Positions 15,483 to 25,315 are shown, counted from the first letter of the stretch. The stretch: 43,165 bases of DNA from Gemmatimonadota bacterium (GCA_025358315.1 JANYKA010000080.1:1-43165), one strand, 5' to 3'. Program-made: numbers and translations. Notes: generated by a model not told the origin, from the letters alone.

Positions 15483-16607
15483 ATGGTCACGTCGCTCCAT
15501 CGCACCTTCGCATTCGCCGCGCTCGTCGCGCTGCCATCTGTTATTGCCGCGCAAGGTGTCGGTACCACCAGCGGCACCGGCCGTGGCGGTGGACGCGGTG
15601 GGCCTCCGGTGGTGATGGACAGCATCCGCGCGCGCCGGCTGTATGTCAGCGACAAAAAAGAGGACTTCCCGCCGGGCAACTATGCGGCGCAGCTTATCGA
15701 ACAACATCGCATTGATAGTGTGTACGAAGTCCGCAGCCGCGGCGTGATGGAGTTTCGGAAAATTGTATACAAAAGCCCAGTCGATGGATTGGAAATTCCG
15801 GCCTATGTATTTGCGCCGCTCGCGAAGCGCGGGGTAAAAGGGCATGCGGCAATGGTCTGGGTGCATGATGGGATCCACGGCTCGTGGCGCGAGCTGTATT
15901 TCCCGTTTGTTCGCGAGGCCGTGCAGCGCGGATACGTGATTATCTGCCCGGAGTACCGCGGGTCGATCGGCTACGGTCAAGCACTCTATGAGGCATTCGA
16001 CTATGGCGGCAAAGAAGTCGACGACGCGATGGGCGCTGTTGAGTATCTCAAGACGCTACCCTATGTCGATACCGATCGCGTCGGCATTATGGGGTGGAGT
16101 CATGGCGGCATGATTGCGGCGGCGGCGTTGTTTCGCACACAACATCCGTTCAAAGCTGGTGCGGCGATCGTCCCGGTTACCAACCTGTTTCAGCGGTTGG
16201 CACGCAGCGGTCCCAGCTACGAGCGTGATTTCGCCGCGACGATTGGCGGTATGCCACACGAGAAAGTGGATGAGTACGTCGCCCGGTCACCGGTGTTTCA
16301 CGCAGAGAATTTGCGGGTTCCGATTCTCGTACACGTTGCGACGAACGACACCGACGTGTGGTTCACCGAAGATCAGCAGATGGTATACACGTTGCGGGCG
16401 CTCAAGCCGGATCTGGCGGAAACGAAAATTTATGTCAATCCACCGATCGGCCCTGAAGGTGCCGGCCACACGTTCAGTCGTCGCGTGGACCCGGTGTCGC
16501 TCGAGCGTATGGACACTCCGGAGCAGATCGATTCATGGAGCCGGACTTGGACGTTTTTCGATTGGTCGTTGCGGCCGTACATGGATCCGTCAAAAAAAGC
16601 GAAGTAG
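15483..16607 (+). CDS. Secreted prolyl-oligopeptidase-like hydrolase
   Basis: A 374-residue alpha/beta hydrolase of the S9 / acyl-peptidase type, exported through a signal peptide (about 1-23, ending VIAAQ). It lacks the N-terminal beta-propeller of full S9 peptidases. A Gly/Arg-rich linker leads straight into the catalytic domain. Visible motifs are PEYRGSIGYG, the nucleophile elbow GWSHGG with Ser206, an acid segment NDTDVWF and the catalytic His in GAGHTF. It probably acts on peptides or esters outside the cytoplasm. GGAG lies upstream of ATG 15483. A possible terminator separates it from the helicase. Confidence 0.88.
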   Translation: MVTSLHRTFAFAALVALPSVIAAQGVGTTSGTGRGGGRGGPPVVMDSIRARRLYVSDKKEDFPPGNYAAQLIEQHRIDSVYEVRSRGVMEFRKIVYKSPVDGLEIPAYVFAPLAKRGVKGHAAMVWVHDGIHGSWRELYFPFVREAVQRGYVIICPEYRGSIGYGQALYEAFDYGGKEVDDAMGAVEYLKTLPYVDTDRVGIMGWSHGGMIAAAALFRTQHPFKAGAAIVPVTNLFQRLARSGPSYERDFAATIGGMPHEKVDEYVARSPVFHAENLRVPILVHVATNDTDVWFTEDQQMVYTLRALKPDLAETKIYVNPPIGPEGAGHTFSRRVDPVSLERMDTPEQIDSWSRTWTFFDWSLRPYMDPSKKAK

Positions 16608-16629
16608 CTGGACGTCTTCCGGACCGCCC

Positions 16630-17280
16630 CTACGGTGCGGCACGTCGCTCGCTCGTCCCGATTGTCAACTTTCCCTTTCGGCGGTGCCGCGCCGCCTTGG
16701 CACGATTTCCGCAGGTCGCCATTTCGCACCACCGTCGGGTGTGGTTGCGGGTGCTGTCAAAAAATAGACGACGGCAACGTGGATCGGCACATCGGCGCAC
16801 GCGGACAAGTTCGCCGCTCACGAGCGCATCGGCTGCCGATTCAATAATCGGAATCAGCAATCCGGCGAATACATCGCCAACGGTGACAAAGGTGCGCGTG
16901 AAGCCGCCATCGGGGCCCGGTTCAATACTCCGCGAACCGGCGCTGCGGCCAAGGATACGGTTGATCTCGCCAATGGCCGTTTGGGCGGCGCGATCAGGAG
17001 GAGCGCCGCCCCGTTCGGCGAGGACGCGCAACGTGTTGCGAATCCGGCGCGCCTCGTGGAGCGTCGCACTCGCACCGGTCGGTTGCTGTTGCGCGCGCCG
17101 GAGCATGGCGGCGGCGCGCTCATCATCCAGCGCATGGGCCGCGCCCATCCACCGAATAAATGAATCGAATGAGTGGAATGCATCGACGCGTTCCGCGCCG
17201 CGGTGACGCGTCGCGTCATCGCTGTTGACAAAGTCGAGCCAGAGACGCTCGGCAATAAAAGCAAACGGTTCGTCCGGCAT
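16630..17280 (-). CDS. CGNR zinc-finger transcription regulator
   Basis: A 216-residue protein with the two-part architecture of the CGNR family: an N-terminal helical ABATE (stress-induced regulator-like) domain, about 8-150, and a C-terminal zinc finger. The finger ligands are C164, C169, C185 and C190, the last within the signature CGNR (190-193), followed by KAARHRR. Such proteins are taken to be DNA-binding regulators, often with a ligand-sensing N-terminus. Its target is unknown. It lies 42 bases downstream of the M23-like lipoprotein gene on the same strand, so the two may be co-transcribed. Confidence 0.9.
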   Translation of the reverse strand: MPDEPFAFIAERLWLDFVNSDDATRHRGAERVDAFHSFDSFIRWMGAAHALDDERAAAMLRRAQQQPTGASATLHEARRIRNTLRVLAERGGAPPDRAAQTAIGEINRILGRSAGSRSIEPGPDGGFTRTFVTVGDVFAGLLIPIIESAADALVSGELVRVRRCADPRCRRLFFDSTRNHTRRWCEMATCGNRAKAARHRRKGKLTIGTSERRAAP

Positions 17281-17322
17281 TCTCGGCTGAGGTTATGTGA
17301 AAGTGCCGAGCGGGGCAAGGCG

Positions 17323-18456
17323 CTACTTGACCACCCCGAGTTGCTGTGCGTCGCCACTGAGATAGATCGGCGCCCGCTCGGTATACACGGCGGCATTCGT
17401 TGATATCGCCACAGGATAGCTCCCGGCTCTCCACTCGATGGTCAATCGGGCGCGGCCGCTGCTTTCGTCCACCGCGAAGAGACCGTAATACGTAAGGCCG
17501 CCTTGCATTGACAGAATAATGTGACCGGCGCCATCGGGAGCGCTCCACGTCCCGGTAATGTGGCGCTTGTTTCCGGGCATCGACCAGTCGTGATCACCCA
17601 TCTCCAACCGTTGGAAATGGCCATACGTATTCGTGACGTCAAAAATCGCCATCACATCGAAGTAGGTCGGATCGGCGACGCTCCACCCCTTGTTAATAAG
17701 AATCCATTCGCCCGCCACCGTGCCGCGATGATCTGCGTGAAACAGCATTTTGTTGGTAAGGAACGGTTCCCACGGTCGATTAGTTCCCACTTCTTGTCCA
17801 GCGCGGAAGTAGGGATCCACCACTTCGGTCGTATAGCGCGCGAGCAGGGCGGCTTTCACATCATCGCGCAGGTAGTCGAACGGTGAAACCGGCGAGCCGG
17901 TGGTGCCGCCGGTTCGCTCACCGTCCGTGCGGTAGTTGTCGATCAGGTTGAACTCGGCCGTCAACGCGCGCGCGACCGGATCTCCTTCTTTGAGCACATC
18001 TCCGATTCGAACGAGCGGCGTATCCACGTCGAGATGTTTTCCGACGAGTCCGCGACCGTAATCGATAGTGATGAAATATTCGTGGCGCCCGTCGCCGGTA
18101 CCGCGGTCTCCCATATCTTCGATTTTGGTAACGGTGCCACCGCTCCAGCTGCGCACCATGGTGCCGGGTATGGTAGGAATCCAGACATGGTTGAGCCCTT
18201 CGGTGTGCCCGCCCTCGTGTGCGCCGAACGCGCCAAGTCCACCGGCACCCGTAAGCACGATGCTTGCGAGCGGCACGGGAAGGTTGAGTCGCACCGGTGA
18301 TCCCCAGGCCGGGACGGGCTGGGTCCAGGCGTTGTCGACCCAGGTCACGACTTTTGTTGCGACCGGCGCGTCCACTCCGCCGCCTCCTCCTTGCGAACTA
18401 CACGCAGCGCTCAGGAGGGCAATTGCGGTGGAGAAGATTGAGGAGCGCAGTATCAT
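17323..18456 (-). CDS. Lipoprotein with an M23-peptidase-like (duplicated hybrid motif) domain
   Basis: A 377-residue protein with a lipoprotein signal; the lipobox ends at Cys19 in LLSAAC, followed by a Ser/Gly linker. The middle (about 85-170) follows the M23 / duplicated-hybrid-motif pattern: HTEGLNHVW in place of the HxGxD element, GTMVRSWSGGTVTKI, then YGRGLVGKHLD and IGDVLKEGDPVA. Zinc-ligand residues are only partly recognisable, so peptidase activity is uncertain. The C-terminal part (about 270-377) looks like a separate beta-domain. It is likely an envelope protein on the periplasmic side. It is divergent from the ITPase gene at 18508. Confidence 0.72.
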   Translation of the reverse strand: MILRSSIFSTAIALLSAACSSQGGGGGVDAPVATKVVTWVDNAWTQPVPAWGSPVRLNLPVPLASIVLTGAGGLGAFGAHEGGHTEGLNHVWIPTIPGTMVRSWSGGTVTKIEDMGDRGTGDGRHEYFITIDYGRGLVGKHLDVDTPLVRIGDVLKEGDPVARALTAEFNLIDNYRTDGERTGGTTGSPVSPFDYLRDDVKAALLARYTTEVVDPYFRAGQEVGTNRPWEPFLTNKMLFHADHRGTVAGEWILINKGWSVADPTYFDVMAIFDVTNTYGHFQRLEMGDHDWSMPGNKRHITGTWSAPDGAGHIILSMQGGLTYYGLFAVDESSGRARLTIEWRAGSYPVAISTNAAVYTERAPIYLSGDAQQLGVVK

Positions 18457-18507
18457 CCTCCGATTCTAATGCCACCGCGGCCGCCGTTCTACTACATTCG
18501 TCACAAT

Positions 18508-19041
18508 ATGCTTGGTCAAATTCAGCTTGTAGCTATCGGGTCGAAGAACCCGGTGAAGATCGGTGCAGCGCGCGCCGTGCTGGCGCCACTGGCGCCATTA
18601 GCGCAATTCGAGGGAATCGCCGTCGCGTCAAGCGTGCCGGACCAACCGTTTGGTGATGACGAAACCATTCGCGGTGCCCGAACACGCGCTGATGCGGCGC
18701 GCGCGGCGCTCGACGCCGACCTTGGGATTGGTATCGAAGGTGGATGTGTCGAGATGCCGGGCGGCATGCGCACCTGTGCGTGGGCGGTCATCGTTGACCG
18801 GAGTGGCCGAATCGGAATCGGTGGATCTTTGGCGATGCCCCTGCCGGATCGGGTGGCGGCGCTGATCCGTGGAGGCGCGGAGTTGGGCCACGCGATGGAC
18901 GCGCTGGTGGCCGAGCACAATACCAAGCAGGGGAAAGGCGCAGTGGGGATTCTTACAGCCGGACTTGTGGACCGTCAGCGCGCCTATGAAATACTCGTGA
19001 CCTATGCACTCGCCCCATTTCTTACGCCGGAGTTTTGGTGA
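18508..19041 (+). CDS. yjjX: Inosine/xanthosine triphosphatase (DUF84 / YjjX family)
   Basis: A 177-residue house-cleaning nucleotide phosphatase that removes ITP, XTP and similar non-canonical purine nucleotides. Family features are GSKNPVKIGAA near the start, VPDQPFGDDET, GARTRADAA and GIEGG, with the D/E residues forming the metal site. I chose ATG 18508 because family proteins begin close to the GSKNP element; ATG 18469 would add 13 residues. Neither start has a clear Shine-Dalgarno. Its TGA stop overlaps the GTG start of the thioesterase gene, so the two are coupled. Confidence 0.9.
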   Translation: MLGQIQLVAIGSKNPVKIGAARAVLAPLAPLAQFEGIAVASSVPDQPFGDDETIRGARTRADAARAALDADLGIGIEGGCVEMPGGMRTCAWAVIVDRSGRIGIGGSLAMPLPDRVAALIRGGAELGHAMDALVAEHNTKQGKGAVGILTAGLVDRQRAYEILVTYALAPFLTPEFW

Positions 19042-19463
19042 AACCCGCACCGTATGAACACCGCGATCGCGTGCGTTGGAGCGACTGCGATCCGATGGGG
19101 ATCATTTGGTATGGCGCATACCCCCGCCTGTTTGAAGCCGCTGAATTTGAATTATTGCGGTCGTGCGGTCTGTCTTACGAGGTGCTCCGGGGCGAAGGCG
19201 GGGTGTGGTTGCCGCGAAAAGCATTCACCGCGGAGTACCATTCGCCGGCCCAAATGGACGAAGAGGTGATCGTCGCCGCGTCGGTGACGAAAATTGGAAC
19301 AACATCGCTCACCTGGCGTTTTGAAGTGTATCGCGCGTCCGACCGCGCCCACCGCGCGAGTGCGCGGCTGACCGTGGTGTCGGTGGAGAAAGACGCGATG
19401 GTCAAGCGCCGGATCCCGGATTCGGTTCGGCAACAACTCGCGCCATTCATCGTTGCGGATTAG
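19038..19463 (+). CDS. Acyl-CoA thioesterase, 4-hydroxybenzoyl-CoA thioesterase / YbgC type
   Basis: A 141-residue hot-dog-fold thioesterase. The N-terminal signature WSDCDPMGIIWYGAYPR carries the catalytic-type Asp18, followed by the helix and the beta-sheet segments of the family. It would hydrolyse acyl-CoA or acyl-ACP thioesters, possibly fatty or aromatic. I prefer GTG 19038 (overlapping the previous stop as GTGA) to the TTG three bases earlier. The gene converges on sthA, and the two stop codons overlap (TAG at 19461-19463 and the complement of TTA at 19460-19462). Confidence 0.9.
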   Translation: MKPAPYEHRDRVRWSDCDPMGIIWYGAYPRLFEAAEFELLRSCGLSYEVLRGEGGVWLPRKAFTAEYHSPAQMDEEVIVAASVTKIGTTSLTWRFEVYRASDRAHRASARLTVVSVEKDAMVKRRIPDSVRQQLAPFIVAD

Positions 19464-20902
19464 GCACCGATGCTGGGAAGTCCTTTGAACGAACTGTGGC
19501 GTTTGGCGAGCCGCTGCAGGCCATCGTAGGCCGCATACTTGAAGGCGTCGCTCAGTGTGGGGTAGTTGAATACGGCCTGAATGAAGTAGTCGATCGTGCC
19601 GCCAAAATGGAGCACCGCCGCGGCGATGTGAATGAGTTCGCACGCGCCTTCACCAACGATCGAGCAGCCCAGCAGCGTTTGATCGTCGCGCCGGAACACC
19701 AGCTTCACGAAACCGTCGAGATCGCCGATGATCTGGCCCCGCGGGTTCATGCGAAAACTCGATTTGCCAATTTCAACGGAGAATCCCTTGGCGATCGCGC
19801 CTTCTTCCGTTTCGCCGACCATCGCAATTTCCGGAATTGTCCAGACTCCATAAGGGAGAATGGGTGATACCTGTTCCTTGTATTTGAGATCGAACGCGTG
19901 GCACATCGCGACGCGCGCCTGCTCCATCGACGTTGAGGCGAGTGCCGGGAATCCGACGACATCGCCGGCGGCGTAAACACTTGGTACGGTCGTGCGAAAC
20001 TTTTCGTCCACGAGAATGAAGGCGCGGCTGTTCGTGCGTACGCCGACCTGTTCGAGTCCCAAGTCTTTCGTGGTGCCTTCGCGGCCGATGCTGTACAGCA
20101 CCACGTCGGCGTCGAGCGCCGTGCCGTCGGTCAGCGTCACAGTCGCATATTTCCGATCATCACCGTGGACGCGGATGTCGGCCGCCTCAGCGTTGAGAAG
20201 CACTTGCACGCCGAGCCGGCGGGTCATGTCGGCCTGCAGGGCTTCGCTTGCTTCGGCGTCGAGTTGGGTGATGAGACGTTCGCGTGCGTTGATCACGGTC
20301 ACGCGCACGCCGAGCGCGGCGAATGTCGAGGCGTATTCGCAACCGATGACACCGCCGCCAATGACGATGAGGCGCCCGGGAATTTCGGCGAGGGTGAGCA
20401 GCGAGTCGCTGTCCACGATGATCTCGTCATCGAAGGCAATGGTGTCCGGCCGCAACGGGTGCGAGCCCGAGGCCAGAAGAATAAAATCGGCGCTGATGCG
20501 TCGCGTTTCGTCTTTGTAGCGGCTTACTTCAACCGAGTGCGCGTCGACCAGCCGGGCCGCACCCTGCATCACCGTGACTTGGTGGTTTGCGAGGTTTTCC
20601 TCGATGCGCTGCCATTGGGCATCGACCACCGCCCGTTCCCGGTACATAAAATCCGAAATGGTGATGTCGGGCTTGATATGGTACTCAACGCCGTACAGCC
20701 CCCGCTGGCGTAGCCCGGAGAAGTACAGGGAGGTCTCGCGGAGTGTTTTCGACGGGATGGTGCCGGTGTTCACGGCGGCGCCACCCGGTTTGGGGGCGCG
20801 TTCGACCAAGCAAACCTTCTTGCCGAAGTAGGCGGCCTGTGCCGCGCCTTTTTCGCCGGCCGGGCCTGCGCCGATGACAATCAGGTCGTAATGGTCGGTC
20901 AT
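19460..20902 (-). CDS. sthA: Soluble pyridine nucleotide transhydrogenase
   Basis: A 480-residue FAD-dependent enzyme of the disulfide-oxidoreductase family that transfers hydride between NADPH and NAD+. The FAD-binding GAGPAG lies at 11-16. The segment GTIPSKTLRE (47-56) has Thr48 where lipoamide dehydrogenase and glutathione reductase carry a redox cysteine, which is the hallmark of SthA. A second GGGVIGCEYAS binds NAD(P), and YAAGDVVGFP is the C-terminal FAD motif. I chose ATG 20902 because MTDHYDLIVIG begins the fold; the frame open to 20998 adds only low-quality residues. It is divergent from ispH. Confidence 0.96.
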   Translation of the reverse strand: MTDHYDLIVIGAGPAGEKGAAQAAYFGKKVCLVERAPKPGGAAVNTGTIPSKTLRETSLYFSGLRQRGLYGVEYHIKPDITISDFMYRERAVVDAQWQRIEENLANHQVTVMQGAARLVDAHSVEVSRYKDETRRISADFILLASGSHPLRPDTIAFDDEIIVDSDSLLTLAEIPGRLIVIGGGVIGCEYASTFAALGVRVTVINARERLITQLDAEASEALQADMTRRLGVQVLLNAEAADIRVHGDDRKYATVTLTDGTALDADVVLYSIGREGTTKDLGLEQVGVRTNSRAFILVDEKFRTTVPSVYAAGDVVGFPALASTSMEQARVAMCHAFDLKYKEQVSPILPYGVWTIPEIAMVGETEEGAIAKGFSVEIGKSSFRMNPRGQIIGDLDGFVKLVFRRDDQTLLGCSIVGEGACELIHIAAAVLHFGGTIDYFIQAVFNYPTLSDAFKYAAYDGLQRLAKRHSSFKGLPSIGA

Positions 20903-20981
20903 CGCGGCAAAAGTTAGGGGTCGGGGGGCGGGTTGGCGAGGACGGCCAGCGCGGGAGCAGGCGCTATGGTAATTTCCGCGG

Positions 20982-22199
20982 ATGGCCAGCACGGACAATG
21001 CGACCTATTTCCGCAAGGGTTTCGGCCTCAAAACCGAAGTACAAGAGACCTTGTCGGCAGACTACACGGGGCATCTCGTGGATCTGCTGCGGTCGCGCGA
21101 CTACACGCTCACGGCCGGCGGTGTGACCGTGCGGCTCGCTAAGGAATTCGGCTTTTGTTATGGCGTCGAGCGCGCCGTGGAATATGCGTATCAAACACGT
21201 GCCAAGTTTCCCGAGCGCCGCATTTTCCTCGCCGGTGAGATCATCCACAACCCGCACGTGAATGCGAAATTGCGGGAAATGGGAATTATTTTCCTCCAAT
21301 CGGGTGAGAACGGTTTCGATTACTCACAGGTTGGGACAGCGGACGTCGTGATTCTTCCGGCGTTCGGCGTGACGATGGGCGATTTTGAAACGTTGCGCGG
21401 GCTGGGCTGCGTGATGGTCGACACTACATGCGGTTCGGTGCTCAACGTATGGAAGCGGGTCGACAACTATGCGAAAGACGGGTTCACGGCGCTCATTCAC
21501 GGCAAGTACTATCACGAGGAAACCCGGGCGACGGCATCGCAGGTAGAAAAGTACGACGGCGGCACGTACCTCGTGGTGCGCAACATGGAGCAGGCACGCG
21601 AGGTCTGCGACTATATCGAGGAAAAAGGCCTGTCGCGCGCCGCGTTTCTTGAAAAGTATCGCAAGCAAGCCAGCCCGCATTTCGACCCCGACATGCATCT
21701 CGCGCGCGTAGGTGTTGCCAATCAAACGACGATGTTGGCCCGCGAGTCGCTGGCCATCGGCGAGGAAGTCGGATTGGCCATGGGGCGGCGGTATGGTGTG
21801 GCGCATCGTGCCATGCATTTTCGCACCTTTGACACCATCTGCAGCGCCACGCAGGACCGGCAGGATGCCGTGAATGAATTGTTGCTCGAGCCGCTCGATG
21901 TGATGCTGGTGATTGGTGGATACAACTCCAGCAACACCATTTCGCTCGCGTTACTGTGCGCTGAACGCGTGACGACCTATCACGTGAGCGATGCCAATTG
22001 TATTGATGTGGAACGCGGTACGGTGCGGCATTTGCCGCCCGGCGCGACGGTCGAGATTGAAACCGCCGCGTGGCTCGCCGCCAGCGGACCGGTGCGCGTC
22101 GGGCTCACGGCCGGTGCGAGTACGCCGAACAATAAGATTGGCGAAGCGGTCTACCGCGTCTTTGCTACGCGTGGGATCGTGGCGGCGGACATCGTCTGA
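20982..22199 (+). CDS. ispH: 4-hydroxy-3-methylbut-2-enyl diphosphate reductase
   Basis: The last enzyme of the MEP isoprenoid pathway, making IPP and DMAPP with an Fe-S cluster. All three cluster cysteines are visible: C59 (GFCYGVER), C150 (TTCGSVLNVW) and C287 (TICSATQDRQ). At 405 residues it is the long form seen in cyanobacteria and plant plastids, with an N-terminal extension of about 50 residues and insertions not found in E. coli IspH. It starts at ATG 20982 and is divergent from sthA across 79 bases. Confidence 0.96.
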   Translation: MASTDNATYFRKGFGLKTEVQETLSADYTGHLVDLLRSRDYTLTAGGVTVRLAKEFGFCYGVERAVEYAYQTRAKFPERRIFLAGEIIHNPHVNAKLREMGIIFLQSGENGFDYSQVGTADVVILPAFGVTMGDFETLRGLGCVMVDTTCGSVLNVWKRVDNYAKDGFTALIHGKYYHEETRATASQVEKYDGGTYLVVRNMEQAREVCDYIEEKGLSRAAFLEKYRKQASPHFDPDMHLARVGVANQTTMLARESLAIGEEVGLAMGRRYGVAHRAMHFRTFDTICSATQDRQDAVNELLLEPLDVMLVIGGYNSSNTISLALLCAERVTTYHVSDANCIDVERGTVRHLPPGATVEIETAAWLAASGPVRVGLTAGASTPNNKIGEAVYRVFATRGIVAADIV

Positions 22200-22234
22200 C
22201 AGAGTTCAATGTCGCGCCGCCACCCGGTCACGCG

Positions 22235-23203
22235 GTGCTTCATGGCGGGGAGTCAAGCGTGACGCTCCTCCCCGCACTCGGTGGCAAGATTCGCGAAGTC
22301 ACGATGGCTGGCCGGCAGTGGCTGTGGCACAATCCGGACTTGGCGCCAATGGCAGCTCTAGAAGGAGCATCGTTTGCGCGAAGCGGAGATTCCGGCGGCT
22401 ACGACGATTGTGCACCAACGGTGGCTGCGTGTCGATTGCCGACGTGGGTGAAGGGTGCGGGCGATGTGCTCCTCCCCGACCATGGTGAACTCTGGGCGCA
22501 GCAGCCGCAATTTGAGATCACAACAGACGAGCGCGGCAATACGGCGACTTGCTCGTGGGCGGGTGTGTCACTGCCATACCGGATTACCCGTGATGTCACC
22601 GTGCGATCTGACGGCGCGATGGTGTTTGCGTACTCGGCGGAGAATGTCGGCGCGAACCGGATCCCATTTTCGTGGGCGGCGATGCCCGTGTTTCCCCTGA
22701 CTCCACGGACACGCCTGATACTTCCCGAGGGGGCGCGTACGCGGGTCTGGTCGCAGCAGGGAGTGGAGTTTGGCGGTGTGGCGGCCGAGCATCATTGGCC
22801 GAAGTTGCGCGCCGGCGCTGTACTTGTTGACCTCTCGCGCCCGTACGCGGCATTGAAGGAAAACTACGCATGCAAACTCTATGTGCAGTTGCCGCGCACG
22901 GAATGTGTGATTGCGCTTGAAGACGGAGACGCGAGACTGGAAATGCTGCTGCACGGCCGCGAAACTCCGCAGGTCGGTCTGGCAATTAATCGCCATGCAA
23001 TTGTGGCACCGCTTACCAAGGGGCCGCGTTGGCCTTGGTCCCGGCCCAAGGCCCCATGTACGGTAACGCTCGGCCCGAGTCTCGGTGCGCCGGATTCGCT
23101 GACTGAGGCGATCGGCGCGTGGGATGCGGCGCAGTGGCTGGAGCCGGGTACACGTGCACGCTGGCAGATGACATGGCGTGGGACGACCGTGATGGAATCC
23201 TGA
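22235..23203 (+). CDS. Aldose 1-epimerase-like protein
   Basis: A 322-residue protein with the galactose-mutarotase-like beta-sandwich pattern: LLPALGGKIREV near the start, GGYDDCAPTVAAC, LPDHGELWAQ and many alternating beta strands. Catalytic His and Glu of true mutarotases are not clearly placed. The DHGELW segment, which often carries the catalytic His in this fold, is suggestive. It may convert or bind a sugar. The GTG at 22235 is used as start, and no better upstream start is in frame. It follows ispH by 35 bases and precedes a secreted S9 peptidase, a possible operon. Confidence 0.72.
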   Translation: MLHGGESSVTLLPALGGKIREVTMAGRQWLWHNPDLAPMAALEGASFARSGDSGGYDDCAPTVAACRLPTWVKGAGDVLLPDHGELWAQQPQFEITTDERGNTATCSWAGVSLPYRITRDVTVRSDGAMVFAYSAENVGANRIPFSWAAMPVFPLTPRTRLILPEGARTRVWSQQGVEFGGVAAEHHWPKLRAGAVLVDLSRPYAALKENYACKLYVQLPRTECVIALEDGDARLEMLLHGRETPQVGLAINRHAIVAPLTKGPRWPWSRPKAPCTVTLGPSLGAPDSLTEAIGAWDAAQWLEPGTRARWQMTWRGTTVMES

Positions 23204-23220
23204 AGACTTTCGGAGGAGCA

Positions 23221-25296
23221 ATGACCATGAAACAGTTCTGGATGCTAGCCGGCGCCATAGTGTTGGCGGCCGCCCCCGTGACCGCGCAACAAAAACGGGT
23301 GATGACGTTCGACGACTTTTCAGCGATCCGCGCGGTGAGTGATCCTCAGCTCTCGCCTGATGGCACGATGGTGTTGTATGCGGTGCGTACCACCGACATT
23401 GCCGCGAACAAACGCACGACGCGCACGTTTGTCATTGGTGTCTCAGGCGGAACACCCCGCCAGTTTCCGGATGACAAGACCGTGGCCGTCGAGGCCCGTT
23501 GGTCCGGCGATGGCGCGCGGGTGGCGTATACCACGGGCGGCCAGCTGTGGGTGGCCGACGCTAAGGGCGGAAATGCCAGACAGTTGACGAGTCTCTCAGG
23601 CGGTGCGAGTGGGCCCGCGTGGTCGCCGACTGGAGATCGAATTGCATTCGTGTCCGGCGTATACCCCGATTGTCGCGATGATGCCTGCAGCGCCATGAAG
23701 GCAAAAGCAGCGAGCGACAGCAAGGTGAAGGCCCATGTTGCCGACGCATTGATGTACCGCCATTGGAATGCCTTCGATGACGGCACACGGTCACATCTGT
23801 TTGTCGTGTCTCCGGCGGGAAGCGATCTGCGCGATCTGATCCCCGGAGCCCGATACGACGTCCCGCCCGGACCGTTCGGCGGCAGCGAAGGATATGCATT
23901 CTCGCCGGATGGCCGCGAAATCGCATATACGGCGAAAGACGCCGGGCGTACGGAAGCATGGAGCACCGACGTGAATGTGTACGTGGTCCCGACGTCCGGT
24001 GGCCCTAGCACGGTAATTACAGCGGCCAACAAGGGAAACGATCAGAACCCGGTCTATTCCCCCGACGGCAAATGGATTCTGTATGGGTCGCAGAAGCGCG
24101 CCGGCGTTGAGAGTGATCGCTTTCGGTTGATGGCGTACGACCGTGCCGCGCACACATCGCGTGAACTGCTGCCGGCGTTCGACCGGTGGGCCGATTCGTA
24201 CCTGTTCACGCCGGATTCGCGCACCATCGTTCTTGGCACGTCGGACCGGGGACGCGACCGCTACTTCCGTGTCACGCTCGACGCCGCAGGAAAAGCCGGC
24301 GGGCCGCTGCTCATGACGGATGGGATGAACAATGTTGGCATCACCATGTCGCGTGATGGTCGCACGCTCGCGTGGCAGCGGGACGCAACTGAGCATCCGC
24401 CGGAAGTCTGGACGGGCCAGTTGGGAGCGAATGGCATTGAAGGGGCGCATGCGGTCACGCATGAGACCGATGCAATGGTGTCGCAGTTGATGCTGCATCC
24501 CGCTGAAGACTTTTGGTTCAGGGGTGCGAATGGCGACAGTGTGCACGGATGGGTAGTGAAGCCACCGCAGTATCAGCCCGGCAAAAAGTTTCCGGTGTTG
24601 CTGCTCGTGCATGGCGGCCCGGAAGTACCCTGGCTCGATGCGTGGGGATCGCGATGGGCGCCGGAAATGTTCGCGGCTGGCGGCTTTGGATTGGTGATGA
24701 TCAATCCACGCGGCTCACCTGGATACGGACAAAAGTTTATCGATGGAATCTCGAAGGATTGGGGCGGCAAGGTGTACATCGACCTCATGAAAGGTTTGGA
24801 CGCGGCGCTCCTGAAGAATCCTTGGTTGGACTCGACGAAGATGACGGCGGCCGGTGGCTCGTACGGCGGGTACATGGTGAACTGGATTGCCGGCCACACC
24901 AACCGCTTCAAGGCGCTCGTCTCACATGCCGGTGTGTTTAATCTGGAGTCGATGCAGGGTGCGACCGAAGAGCAGTGGTTTACCGACGCCGAGTTTGGTG
25001 GACCGTGGTGGAAAGAAGAAGCCATGGCCACGCAGTATCGAAAGTTCTCACCGCACCTCTATGCGAAGAATTTTAAGACGCCGACCCTGGTGGTCGGAGG
25101 AGAACTGGACTATCGCGTGCCGTACACCGAGGGATTGTCGCTCTTTACGGCGCTACAGCGCCAGAATGTGCCGAGCAGGCTCATCGTGTTTCCCGATGAA
25201 GGCCACTGGGTATTGAAACCGCAGAACTCGCAGCTGTGGTGGAAAGAGGTACGCGCGTGGTTGACGGACCACGCGGACCCGAAGCCGAAGATGTGA
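23221..25296 (+). CDS. Secreted S9-family prolyl oligopeptidase / acylaminoacyl peptidase
   Basis: A 691-residue exported serine peptidase. The signal peptide (about 1-22, ending APVTAQ) is followed by a TolB/WD40-like propeller (about 25-400) with repeated DPQLSPDG, PTGDRIAFV and YSPDGKWIL blade motifs. The alpha/beta hydrolase domain comes next: elbow GGSYGG with Ser547, an acid segment GELDYRVP and catalytic His in DEGHWVL. It cleaves oligopeptides, probably for scavenging in the periplasm. I chose ATG 23221, which has GGAGG seven bases upstream; the longer frame from 23119 lacks that and would bury the signal peptide. Confidence 0.95.
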   Translation: MTMKQFWMLAGAIVLAAAPVTAQQKRVMTFDDFSAIRAVSDPQLSPDGTMVLYAVRTTDIAANKRTTRTFVIGVSGGTPRQFPDDKTVAVEARWSGDGARVAYTTGGQLWVADAKGGNARQLTSLSGGASGPAWSPTGDRIAFVSGVYPDCRDDACSAMKAKAASDSKVKAHVADALMYRHWNAFDDGTRSHLFVVSPAGSDLRDLIPGARYDVPPGPFGGSEGYAFSPDGREIAYTAKDAGRTEAWSTDVNVYVVPTSGGPSTVITAANKGNDQNPVYSPDGKWILYGSQKRAGVESDRFRLMAYDRAAHTSRELLPAFDRWADSYLFTPDSRTIVLGTSDRGRDRYFRVTLDAAGKAGGPLLMTDGMNNVGITMSRDGRTLAWQRDATEHPPEVWTGQLGANGIEGAHAVTHETDAMVSQLMLHPAEDFWFRGANGDSVHGWVVKPPQYQPGKKFPVLLLVHGGPEVPWLDAWGSRWAPEMFAAGGFGLVMINPRGSPGYGQKFIDGISKDWGGKVYIDLMKGLDAALLKNPWLDSTKMTAAGGSYGGYMVNWIAGHTNRFKALVSHAGVFNLESMQGATEEQWFTDAEFGGPWWKEEAMATQYRKFSPHLYAKNFKTPTLVVGGELDYRVPYTEGLSLFTALQRQNVPSRLIVFPDEGHWVLKPQNSQLWWKEVRAWLTDHADPKPKM

Positions 25297-25315
25297 GCCG
25301 AGTGGCAGCAGGCAC